Positions 9,808 through 17,545 of a stretch of DNA of 64,000 nucleotides are shown one piece after another. The notes under the pieces were generated by a model. That model saw nothing but the letters and a program-made list of their open reading frames with translations, did no database searches and was not told the DNA's origin. The translations under genes were made by a program, and so were the position numbers. The DNA comes from Colwellia chukchiensis (GTDB lineage Bacteria; Pseudomonadota; Gammaproteobacteria; Enterobacterales; Alteromonadaceae), in assembly GCF_002104455.1 (NCBI RefSeq), contig NZ_NBOC01000007.1, positions 111,413-175,412 of the forward strand, read 5' to 3'. Position 1 is the stretch's first letter. The number at the start of each line of letters is the position of its first letter.

Positions 9808-10146
9808 TGTATCCACTGGTCGTTAATTACCATAGTTGTTATTAAACGTAAGTGTTTCGCTGGCAAGATATCATGCTGGCAATTTTACTGTCTTACCTTA
9901 GTGTGCGTATGCCTTTTTCGAGCTATTTTGGCTCAGCCACTACGATTAAAAACTAGCTGTTCAGCTTATAGGTTGCCAGCGCATGTTAGCTCGCTCTCGC
10001 GCTTTGTTTGCCCCTAGTATTTTTTGTTTAGTCCATATTGACGATGAGAGAGTTGCTCGGTTATGAAAATCTGAGTTAAGTAATAAAAAAGCGAGCGTGC
10101 TTTGTTCAGCACGATACATGCGCTAACTCTTTAAAGGATAACTAAC
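9808..10146. other. Leader region of the catabolic cluster with a small hairpin
   Basis: 339 bases without a gene. Near the right end a 6-bp stem (CGTGCT at 10096-10101 with AGCACG at 10108-10113) sits 33 bases before the monooxygenase ATG, and AAAGGA serves as ribosome site. The hairpin has no T-run, so it is more likely a leader structure or operator than a terminator. Nothing else stands out. Confidence 0.5.
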
Positions 10147-11367
10147 ATGAGTATCTCATATAAAATAGATCTTACCGGTATTGCTGATGATTTTCTTACC
10201 CCTGAAGCTTGTCGCTTAATTGCAGCAGCAGAGGAGTTAGTGCCTGTGTTATTAGAACGTGCTCACGCTACTGATAGTGCAGGCAAAGTGCCTGATGAAA
10301 CAGTAAAAGCCATGACGGATGCGGGCTTATTTCGTGTGTTACAACCTAAACGTTGGGGTGGCTATGAATTAGATCCCAGAGTCTTTTATATTATTCAAAT
10401 GACCTTAGCGCAAGGCTGTATGTCTACTGCTTGGATTTACGGTGTTATTGGTGTGCATAACTGGCAAATTGGTCTATTTGATGAAAGAGCACAAACCGAA
10501 GTATTAGCAGAAAACCCAAAAATATTGATTGCTTCAACTTATATGCCGGTGGGGAAGGTTGAGCGTGTTGAGGGTGGTTTTAAGTTTTCAGGCCATTGGG
10601 GCTTTTCAAGCGGTGTTGAGCATTGTGAATGGATATTTTTAGGAGCTTTAGTACCCAAATCAGATAACAGCAACGAGCTAGAGCATAGAACATTCTTATT
10701 GCCTAAATCAGACTATACCATCGTTAAAAACTGGGATGTGCACGGTCTTCGTGGCACGGGTAGCCATGATATTGTGGTTGAGGATGTGTTTGTGCCTGAA
10801 TATCGCACCCATCAAACTAATGACTATAGTGATCAAGCCTGTAAAGGTCGCGCGATCAACGATAACTGGTTATACCATATTCCTTTTATTCAAATTTTCC
10901 AGCGAGCGGTTTCAACAGCCTGTATAGGTGCATTAGATGGCGCAATCAGAGAGTTTCGTATCCGTTGTGCCGAGCATGTGGGTAAACATGGCGCTAAAAC
11001 GGCAGAAGATGTTAATGCCCAAATGGCGGTAACCGATGCCATGATGACCAGTGATCAATTAAAATTAGTACTGTTTCGAAATTTTGCCGAAGTGGTTAAA
11101 CACACGAAAAACGGTGCAATGATGCCGGTGAATGACCGTTTATTACAGCGCGCACAGTCTGCTGCTGTGCCTAAGCTAACCGCTGAAAGAGTTAATGATA
11201 TATTGCGCGCGTGTGCAGGCTCTGGCCTATATCGTAGCAACCCAATTGAGCGCACATTTAGAGATATTCATCAAGCGCGTGGTCATGTTGCAAACAATGC
11301 CGACACTTATATGCGAGCACATGGCACCGTCATGCTAGGCTTACCTAACTCAGACCCGTTTGTTTAA
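10147..11367 (+). CDS. HsaA-like flavin-dependent monooxygenase (acyl-CoA dehydrogenase fold)
   Basis: The 406-residue protein belongs to the two-component flavin monooxygenase branch of the acyl-CoA dehydrogenase fold, the group of HsaA and 4-hydroxyphenylacetate hydroxylase C2. Shared HsaA features seen here are LQPKRWGGYELDP, GVHNWQIGLFDERAQ, FSGHWGFSSGVEHCEW, GLRGTGSHDIVVEDVFVP and the C-terminal FRDIHQARGHVANNADT. Known members hydroxylate phenolic rings with reduced flavin from a separate reductase. HsaA itself acts on a seco-steroid phenol. The substrate here is inferred only from context: thiolase, dehydrogenases and TonB receptors nearby. It lies 14 bases before a gutted ferredoxin-reductase gene in the same direction, so the original operon probably paired oxygenase and electron donor. 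Confidence 0.85.
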   Translation: MSISYKIDLTGIADDFLTPEACRLIAAAEELVPVLLERAHATDSAGKVPDETVKAMTDAGLFRVLQPKRWGGYELDPRVFYIIQMTLAQGCMSTAWIYGVIGVHNWQIGLFDERAQTEVLAENPKILIASTYMPVGKVERVEGGFKFSGHWGFSSGVEHCEWIFLGALVPKSDNSNELEHRTFLLPKSDYTIVKNWDVHGLRGTGSHDIVVEDVFVPEYRTHQTNDYSDQACKGRAINDNWLYHIPFIQIFQRAVSTACIGALDGAIREFRIRCAEHVGKHGAKTAEDVNAQMAVTDAMMTSDQLKLVLFRNFAEVVKHTKNGAMMPVNDRLLQRAQSAAVPKLTAERVNDILRACAGSGLYRSNPIERTFRDIHQARGHVANNADTYMRAHGTVMLGLPNSDPFV

Positions 11368-11381
11368 GCTAAGGAGCTGCC

Positions 11382-11772
11382 ATGTCACGTTACCAGCGCT
11401 GTACCTAAAGTTGCAGAGCCGGCAAGCGAAAATATTGAAGCTGCGCCTAACGCTAGCAAAGCAAGCCTTAATGTTGCCGTAGACGACGCACAACTGCCGG
11501 AGGCAACCATCGCACTTGAATTGGACGGAGAACATTTTGTTATTGCCTGTCAACCAGGGCAGACGGTACTTGATGCGGCAGAGGATATGGGCATTGAATT
11601 ACCCTATTCATGTCGTGAAGGTATGTGTGCATCCTGTATGTGCGAAGTCATCGAAGGGCAAGTCAAACTTAATAATAATGATGTGCTTGATGACAAAGAC
11701 TTAGCGAATAATCTAACCCTCAGCTGTCAAGCTGTGCCTTTGACAAGCGAGCTAAAACTAAAATATACCTAA
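11382..11772 (+). pseudogene. Ferredoxin-type oxidoreductase gene with an internal deletion
   Basis: An ATG at 11382 with AAGGAG upstream begins a gene (MSRYQRCT) that hits a stop after eight codons. In the next frame, from about 11390 to 11772, lies a flexible Ala/Pro-rich linker followed by a complete plant-type [2Fe-2S] ferredoxin domain. Its cluster ligands are visible in YSCREGMCASCMC and LSCQAVP (C-x4-C-x2-C...C). In oxygenase reductases of the KshB/phenol-reductase type this domain follows FAD and NAD modules. I infer that roughly 700 bases or more encoding those modules were lost, leaving the start signal and the tail out of frame. A short ferredoxin could still be made from TTG at 11521 or GTG-type starts, but no good ribosome site is seen. 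Confidence 0.75.
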
Positions 11773-11804
11773 CTTTTTTTTCAGTAATTATCAGAGAAAT
11801 TTTA

Positions 11805-11826
11805 GCTGTGCAGATGTTTGTACAGC
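11805..11826. promoter_or_regulatory. Operator-like dyad upstream of the SDR/receptor chimera
   Basis: Arms GCTGTGCA (11805-11812) and TGTACAGC (11819-11826) are inverted with one mismatch across a 6-base spacer, 21 bases before the next ATG. The same 8-mer GCTGTACA appears singly at 15681 and 20342, in the other two intergenic regions of the cluster. A common regulator is possible but unproven. Confidence 0.4.
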
Positions 11827-11847
11827 AATGAATTATAAGGAATTATC

Positions 11848-13278
11848 ATGCAATCACGTTTTACAGATAAAGTAGCATTCATTACCGGCGGCGGTAGTGG
11901 TATTGGCGCAGCAACTGCACAGCGTTTAGCGAAAGAAAGCGCTGCACTTGACGGTGCGCAGTTTGATCGCTCAGAAAGCTCGGGACATGCGCTCACCGTC
12001 ACTTGGCAAGCCAATGATAACTTAACCATTAAGTCTATCTCTGCGTATCGTGAAATAAATTATGAAGACGGCAACGACTATGACGGTTTTGACTTGTTAG
12101 GTTTTCATACCATACGTCGGGTTGATCACGAGCAAACCTCACAAGAGCTGCAATTTATTGGGAGTCATAATCAGTTAAATTATGTCGGCGGCTTGTTCTA
12201 TTTCAATGAAGACTCTGACGCCGATAACCCATATATTTTAGGCTTTGGTACGGTTAATAACTACTATGGTGTAGAGTCTGAATCTGTTGCCGCATATGCT
12301 AATCTTGATTATCAATTATCCGATAAGCTAACCGTTGCCGGCGGCATACGCTGGACCTCAGAAGAAAAAAGCTTTTATATTGAGCACCCAGATGACTTTA
12401 GTTTTGCTTTCTTCTTTCCATTGCCTTATACCACCGCCAATGACACTTGGACCAACACTTCAGCAATGGCCTCATTAAGCTACGAGTTAGCGGATGATAT
12501 CAACAGTTATGTTAAAGTTTCACAAGGCTGGAAAGCTGGTGGCTTTAATGGTGAAGCAGCCACCGCTGCCATAGCAGCCACCGCTGCCATAGCAGTAAAC
12601 CCTTACGATGAAGAAAAAGTATTGGCTTATGAGTGGGGCTTAAAGTCTCGTTGGTTCGACCAACGCCTACAAGCAAACGTGGCGGTGTTTTACAATGATA
12701 TTACTGATATGCAAATGTCGGAGTTTTTAGGCGCTTATTCTGACATTCAAAACGCGGGTGCGGCCAAAGTTAAAGGGCTCGAGCTTGAGCTAGTTGCTGT
12801 GGTTAGCGATGGCTTGACGGTAAACTTCAGCTACAGCATGTTAGACAGTAAATACGATGAGTTTATTACATATGATGTCTACACAGGTGTGGCTAATGAT
12901 GTTACCGATAGTGCAGAATTTCCTTACAACCCAGACAATAAATGGTCACTTGGCGTCAACTATAGCACTGAGTTGTCGTTTGCTAGTTTAACCGCGTCCG
13001 CTGATTACAGTTATGTTGATGATCACTTTGTCTTTCATAATCAACCGGCAGAGGAATATACCCGTGTTGAAAGTTATAATGTCTTAAATGCGCGCGTGTC
13101 TCTCACTGAAATTGCCGGTAGTAACTTTAGTGTTTCGCTTTGGGGCAAAAACATTACTGACGAAGAATACCGTATTAATGGTATTCCTATGGGTGATGCC
13201 ACAGGCGCCTTTATTGGTGGTATAAATTACTATGGCGATCCAGCGACTTATGGCTTAGAAGTTGGTTATCAATTTTAA
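11848..13278 (+). pseudogene. In-frame chimera: SDR N-terminus fused to TonB-dependent receptor C-terminus
   Basis: The open frame of 476 codons starts with a good site (AAGGA before ATG). The first 30 residues, through the NAD-binding motif TGGGSGIG and QRLAKE, are the start of a short-chain dehydrogenase. From about residue 31 (SAALDGAQFDRSESSG) the protein becomes the middle and end of a TonB-dependent receptor barrel: LTIKSISAYREINYEDG, GWKAGGFNGE, YEWGLKSRWFDQRLQANVAVFYND, and a final strand ending in GYQF. The plug domain, TonB box and signal peptide are absent, so the product could not reach or function in the outer membrane, and the SDR part lacks its active site. The simplest reading is a deletion joining two neighbouring genes in frame; an assembly join is the alternative. 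Confidence 0.8.
12556..12591 (+). repeat. 18-bp perfect tandem duplication inside the receptor segment
   Basis: Two identical 18-base units (12556-12573 and 12574-12591) plus a partial third of four bases encode AATAAI twice. They follow GWKAGGFNGE, which in receptors precedes an extracellular loop. This looks like slipped-strand duplication and keeps the frame. Confidence 0.9.
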
Positions 13279-13306
13279 ACGGTTATAAGCGTTAGTAGTA
13301 AATATT

Positions 13307-13340
13307 AAAAAGGCCTAGTTATTGCTAACTAGGCCTTTTT
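13307..13340. terminator. Bidirectional terminator between convergent genes
   Basis: A perfect 15-bp inverted repeat (13307-13321 and 13326-13340) has a TTGC loop, A-run on the left and T-run on the right. It serves both the rightward chimera and the leftward SDR gene. Confidence 0.92.
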
Positions 13341-13361
13341 AAATCGCTAAAAGCTTGTGAT

Positions 13362-14165
13362 CTAGTCACTAAAATCCGCGCGGGGCATTGCCATCGGCGG
13401 CACAGTAATACCACCATTAACACCATAGATTTCACCGGTAATATAACTGGCAGCGGGGGAGGCTAAAAAAAGTGCACAGGCGGCAATATCTTCTGGTTGA
13501 CCAAGCCGATTCATCGGCACTTGCGCCACCATTTTTGCTGCTAATTGGTCATTCATCACGCCTTTTAGCGCATCGGTGAGAGTAGAGCCAACACTGATCG
13601 CATTTACCCGAACATGAGGAGCAAAGTCTTGTGCTAAATTTGCGGTCATAAAATTCATTGCGGCTTTGCCAACTCCATAACTTAAAAAACCCGATTGCGG
13701 GATATGGCCGGCGACAGAGCTAATATTAACGATTGCCCCCTTGTTTGCCGTTTTTACCATGGCTGGTGCACAAAGACGTGACATGGCAAACGCTGTAGTG
13801 GTGTTAAGTTTAAAGCACTGCTCTAGCTCTTCTTCACTGGTTAATAAGGTCGGCTTAATGGCGCCAGAGCCGCCAACATTATTCACTAAAATATCAAGGC
13901 GACCAAAGTGATTCAGGGTTTTATCTAACAACTGCTGCCTTTGTGTTTGCTCAAGTACATCACAGGCAACTATCAGCGCTTGGCGACCGCGTTGACGTAT
14001 TTGCGCGGCGGTATCTTCGAGTTGCGCTATTGTTCTCGCCGTAACCACTACATCGGCACCTGCATCCGCCAAAGCAATCGCAGTCGCGGCACCTATACCG
14101 CGACCCGAGCCGGTAACTATGGCAACTTGGCCACTTAAATTAAATCGATCTAAAATACTCGCCAT
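13362..14165 (-). CDS. Short-chain dehydrogenase/reductase (7alpha-HSDH-like)
   Basis: This 267-residue classical SDR is an NAD(P)-dependent alcohol/ketone oxidoreductase. The cofactor motif TGSGRGIG is at residues 19-26 and NNVG near residue 91. The catalytic Ser is in NISSVAG and the YxxxK pair in SYGVGKAA. The C-terminal substrate loop MNRLGQPEDIAACALFLAS and ITGEIYGVNGG are standard. The LNTTTAF stretch recalls bacterial hydroxysteroid dehydrogenases, but I would not name a substrate. GAGG precedes the ATG. It follows the thiolase in the same direction, but a terminator lies between them, so it probably has its own promoter. Confidence 0.88.
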   Translation of the reverse strand: MASILDRFNLSGQVAIVTGSGRGIGAATAIALADAGADVVVTARTIAQLEDTAAQIRQRGRQALIVACDVLEQTQRQQLLDKTLNHFGRLDILVNNVGGSGAIKPTLLTSEEELEQCFKLNTTTAFAMSRLCAPAMVKTANKGAIVNISSVAGHIPQSGFLSYGVGKAAMNFMTANLAQDFAPHVRVNAISVGSTLTDALKGVMNDQLAAKMVAQVPMNRLGQPEDIAACALFLASPAASYITGEIYGVNGGITVPPMAMPRADFSD

Positions 14166-14199
14166 GTCCTGTTTCCTCTTTGAATTACTACTGATCGTG

Positions 14200-14222
14200 A
14201 AAAAGGGCCAATAGCCCTTTTT
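14200..14222 (-). terminator. Terminator after the thiolase gene
   Basis: Inverted repeat 14200-14208 / 14214-14222 with a 5-base loop, A-run and T-run on opposite sides. It sits 30 bases beyond the thiolase stop in the leftward direction. Confidence 0.85.
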
Positions 14223-14251
14223 TAACGGTTAATTTAGCCAAAAAAGCCTAG

Positions 14252-15457
14252 TTACAAGCACACTTCAAACAAGCCGGCAGCGCCCATACCGCCGCCAATA
14301 CACATGCTAACCACCACATATTTAACACCTCGGCGCTTACCTTCGATTAACGCATGTCCCACCATACGCGCGCCACTCATGCCAAACGGGTGACCAATGG
14401 CTATGGCACCGCCATTAACATTGAGCTTATCGTTAGCTATGCCTAAATAGTCACGCGAATAAATCAGCTGACAAGCAAAGGCTTCGTTAATTTCCCACAA
14501 ACCTATGTCATCAATGCTAAGTTGATGTTGTTTCAATAATTTTGGAATGGCATAAATAGGTCCTATGCCCATCTCATCAGGTTCACAACCAGCCACAGCC
14601 ATGCCTCTAAAGATACCCATAGGCGCTAGTCCTTTTTGCGCGGCCAGTTTAGCGTCCATCACCAAACAAGCGGCGGCACCATCAGATAACTGACTGGCAT
14701 TACCTGCGGTTATAAACTTGCCTTCTTTAATAACAGTGCCATCTTTCCAGACTGGCGCTAAGCTTTGTAAACTTTCCAATGTGGTTTCAGGACGGTTACC
14801 TTCATCTTTTGTGAGTAAAACCTCTTCATAAGTAACTGCTTTGGTTTCGCGATTAAATACTGACTTGGTAGAGGCCATCGCAACGATTTCATCATCAAAT
14901 AAACCTTTTTCTTGTGCAGCGGCAATGCGTTGTTGAGACTGCAAGCTGTATTCATCTTGTGCTAAGCGAGAAATGTTATAGCGCGCTGCCACTACTTCAG
15001 CGGTTTCAATCATTTGCATATAAGCATGCGCTGATTTTGACAACACAGTTTTTGAAACATTGCGGTAGCTATTTTTATGTTTATTTTGCACCATAGAAAT
15101 CGACTCAACACCGCCTGCTGCAACAATATCCATGCTGCCGAGCATAATATTTTGTGCGGCAAAGCCTATACTCATTAATCCAGACGAGCATTGTCTATCT
15201 AAAGTCATACCCGGCACACTATTCGGTAAACCTGCTGCGGTCGCGGTTAACCGCCCCAAGTTATAACCCTGTGTACCTTGCTGTGCAGCGCAGCCGATAA
15301 TAACGTCGTCAACTTCTGCCCCGTCAATACCGGCTCTTTTTACAACTTGCTCGACAACATGGCCTGATAGTGCAGGTGCTTCAGTGTCATTAAAGGCACC
15401 ACGAAAGGCTTTGCCCATAGGGGTTCTGGCGGTAGATACGATAACTGCTTCACGCAT
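14252..15457 (-). CDS. Acetyl-CoA C-acyltransferase (thiolase)
   Basis: The 401-residue enzyme is a full-length degradative-type thiolase. It cleaves a 3-ketoacyl-CoA with CoA to acetyl-CoA (or propionyl-CoA) and a shortened acyl-CoA. The nucleophilic Cys is in [13 protein letters not shown] (near residue 89). The His is in [17 protein letters not shown] and the second Cys in [12 protein letters not shown]. No targeting signal is present. AAGGAA precedes the ATG. It is divergent from the SDR at 15859 across a 401-base control region. In this cluster it would complete beta-oxidation-like removal of a side chain or ring-cleavage product; the substrate is not readable. Confidence 0.92.
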   Translation of the reverse strand: MREAVIVSTARTPMGKAFRGAFNDTEAPALSGHVVEQVVKRAGIDGAEVDDVIIGCAAQQGTQGYNLGRLTATAAGLPNSVPGMTLDRQCSSGLMSIGFAAQNIMLGSMDIVAAGGVESISMVQNKHKNSYRNVSKTVLSKSAHAYMQMIETAEVVAARYNISRLAQDEYSLQSQQRIAAAQEKGLFDDEIVAMASTKSVFNRETKAVTYEEVLLTKDEGNRPETTLESLQSLAPVWKDGTVIKEGKFITAGNASQLSDGAAACLVMDAKLAAQKGLAPMGIFRGMAVAGCEPDEMGIGPIYAIPKLLKQHQLSIDDIGLWEINEAFACQLIYSRDYLGIANDKLNVNGGAIAIGHPFGMSGARMVGHALIEGKRRGVKYVVVSMCIGGGMGAAGLFEVCL

Positions 15458-15858
15458 GATGATTCCTTACTTATTGGGAGCAACTTATGCTCACACGATT
15501 AAATGGTGTCGGTAGTAACAAACGCTAGTGACGACAACTTGCACAGGCAACTTAGTCACTGACCTTATGAAAGCGAAACTGCAAGCTCGATAGATCCTAT
15601 TAAGGCTTGATATCGATGATTGAACATCGACCATTTGAGGTAGAGTAATACAATTAGTGTAAAATTTTTATCCATACATGGCTGTACAGGGCGCTAGCAC
15701 TTCAGACCTGAAAAAGTTTAGCGCCTCGGTTATGTTAGGCACGGTTATTACGTCTGTTTAAACGATGTTTTATCTCGCTTTTTGTCTTACGCTTAGCCTG
15801 CAGTTTGGCTAAGGCAGCAATGCCAATTTAGCAATCATAACTTGAAAAGGATAAAAAA
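15458..15858. other. Divergent promoter region of the catabolic cluster
   Basis: 401 bases between divergently read thiolase and SDR genes. Two possible regulator sites are visible: TCGATG (15613-15618) inverted against CATCGA (15625-15630), and one GCTGTACA box at 15681. AAAAGGAT serves the SDR start. No coding frame is credible. Confidence 0.5.
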
Positions 15859-16680
15859 ATGACACAAGTTGCGTTAATTACAGGTGCCAGTCGCGGCATT
15901 GGTCGGGCAACCGCGCTCGCCTTTGCAAAAGCCGGCTATCAAGTGGCTATAACGGCCCGCGAGCTAGATAGCAGTGAAAAACATAAAATTTCCGCTAGTA
16001 GTTATGCCAGTGGCAGTTTGCGAGCAACCGAACAAATGATCACGGCACAAGGGGGGCAAGCGTTGGCGCTAACAATGGACCTACTGAGCGCTGAGTCAGT
16101 TGATAAGGCCATCAAACAGGTATTGGCGCACTTTGGTGCAATTGATGTCGTTATTAATAATGCTGTTTATCAAGGGCCAGATTTAAATGCACCGCTGATG
16201 GCGTTAACCCCTGAAACATTAGACAAAATAGCCAGAGCTTACATAGCCGCGCCTGTGCAAATTAGCCAAGCGGTATTGCCAGCCATGTTAGCAAAGCAAA
16301 ACGGTTGTATCATTAACATTACTTCAGGAGCCGGTGAAAAAGATCCACCCATTACCGCCGAGCAAGGCGGGTGGGGTTACGCCTATGGTGCGGGCAAAGC
16401 CGCGGTATCGCGCTTATCGGGTATCATTAGCCGCGAACATGGCCAACAAGGAATCCGTGCATTTACTGTTAATCCCGGCGTGGTCAATACTGAAACCTTA
16501 CGCGCAACTATTGGCGAGCAGGGTATTAAGGGCTTAGGACAAGCGGTTGCCGAGCCCGAGGTCATTGCTAACGCCTTATTATGGCTTGCCCAAGATAGCG
16601 CCGCAGATGCTTTGCAATATCAAACAATTCAGGCGCAAAAATTAGCACGCGATTTGGAAAATAGCGCGGCTAACCAATAA
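15859..16680 (+). CDS. Short-chain dehydrogenase/reductase
   Basis: The 273-residue SDR has TGASRGIG near residue 8 and NNAVY in place of the common NNAG. Ser is in NITSGAGEKD and the Tyr/Lys pair in YAYGAGKAA. The insertion after the Ser motif (GAGEKDPPITAEQGGWG) is longer than in most family members and may shape the active site. The cofactor is NAD(P)H; the substrate is unknown. It ends one base before the convergent SDR at 16682, so the two genes abut tail to tail with no terminator room. The start has AAAAGGAT eight bases upstream. Confidence 0.87.
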   Translation: MTQVALITGASRGIGRATALAFAKAGYQVAITARELDSSEKHKISASSYASGSLRATEQMITAQGGQALALTMDLLSAESVDKAIKQVLAHFGAIDVVINNAVYQGPDLNAPLMALTPETLDKIARAYIAAPVQISQAVLPAMLAKQNGCIINITSGAGEKDPPITAEQGGWGYAYGAGKAAVSRLSGIISREHGQQGIRAFTVNPGVVNTETLRATIGEQGIKGLGQAVAEPEVIANALLWLAQDSAADALQYQTIQAQKLARDLENSAANQ

Positions 16681-16681
16681 G

Positions 16682-17434
16682 CTAACCACTGGTTTGCCCA
16701 CCATCAATTGCCAAAGAAGTGCCCGTGATATAGCGGGCCTCTTCACTGGCCAAATACAAGATCGCTGTAGCAATCTCATTTGCTTGCGCTGGTGCTAACA
16801 GCGGCATCATTTTAGCAAGTAAGGCTTGATCAATATCTGCTGGCATGCTGATACTTTTGGTAAGTGGCGTGATCACACTGCCTGGGCAAATGGCATTAAC
16901 TCGTACTTGTTGTTGCGCGTACTCAATAGCCAGCGATTTAGACAAGTTAATTACCGCCGCTTTACAAGCACTGTAGGCCGAGGTATAGGCTTGGCCAACT
17001 AAGCCTGCAGACGACGCCATATTGACAATATTGCCTTGGCTTTTTATCAAGTGTGGCATGGCTAATTGACATAAATAAAATACCCCAGATAAATTTATCG
17101 CTAACATGCGCTGCCATTCTTCAACATTAATATCTGTAAAATGCTTGAGCTGGGCAATACCGGCAATATTGCACAATATATCTAGCTGGCCAAAGTGCTT
17201 AATACATACTTCAATGGCGTTTTGACAAGCAGAGTAGTCAGCAACATCCGCCACTATTATCGTCACTGTTGCGCCTTTTTTCTCGCAAGTTAGCGCAACC
17301 GCCGCTAAGCCTGAATGGTCAATATCACACAGGGCTAAATTTACGCCTGCTGCAGCAAAAGCTATTGCCGTGGCGTACCCAATACCTGAAGCTGCACCAG
17401 TAATAAATACCGTTTTATTACAAAACTTACTCAT
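16682..17434 (-). CDS. Short-chain dehydrogenase/reductase
   Basis: This 250-residue classical SDR has all expected parts: TGAASGIG at residues 11-18, CDIDHSGL after the second strand (an Asp there favours NAD), CNIAG (variant of NNAG), Ser in NMASSAG, YSACK for Tyr/Lys and VNAICPGSV. The end IDGGQTSG is also typical. GGAG lies upstream of the ATG. It is tail-to-tail with the preceding SDR and lies after the TonB receptor in the same direction, separated from it by a terminator facing the receptor. It probably oxidises a secondary alcohol intermediate; the exact reaction is unknown. Confidence 0.88.
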   Translation of the reverse strand: MSKFCNKTVFITGAASGIGYATAIAFAAAGVNLALCDIDHSGLAAVALTCEKKGATVTIIVADVADYSACQNAIEVCIKHFGQLDILCNIAGIAQLKHFTDINVEEWQRMLAINLSGVFYLCQLAMPHLIKSQGNIVNMASSAGLVGQAYTSAYSACKAAVINLSKSLAIEYAQQQVRVNAICPGSVITPLTKSISMPADIDQALLAKMMPLLAPAQANEIATAILYLASEEARYITGTSLAIDGGQTSG

Positions 17435-17458
17435 AAAAAAACTCCAAAAATTTAAGGT

Positions 17459-17492
17459 GAAAAAAAGGCCTTAGTAAATCAATACTAAGGCC
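17459..17492 (-). terminator. Terminator after the TonB-dependent receptor gene
   Basis: A 10-bp perfect stem (17467-17476 / 17483-17492) with a 6-base loop is followed, reading leftward, by eight T. It lies about 50 bases past the receptor stop. Confidence 0.92.
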
Positions 17493-17545
17493 CTATATCG
17501 AATAATTACTTGATATAAAAAGTGCTAATTATGCGTCTGTTTACG

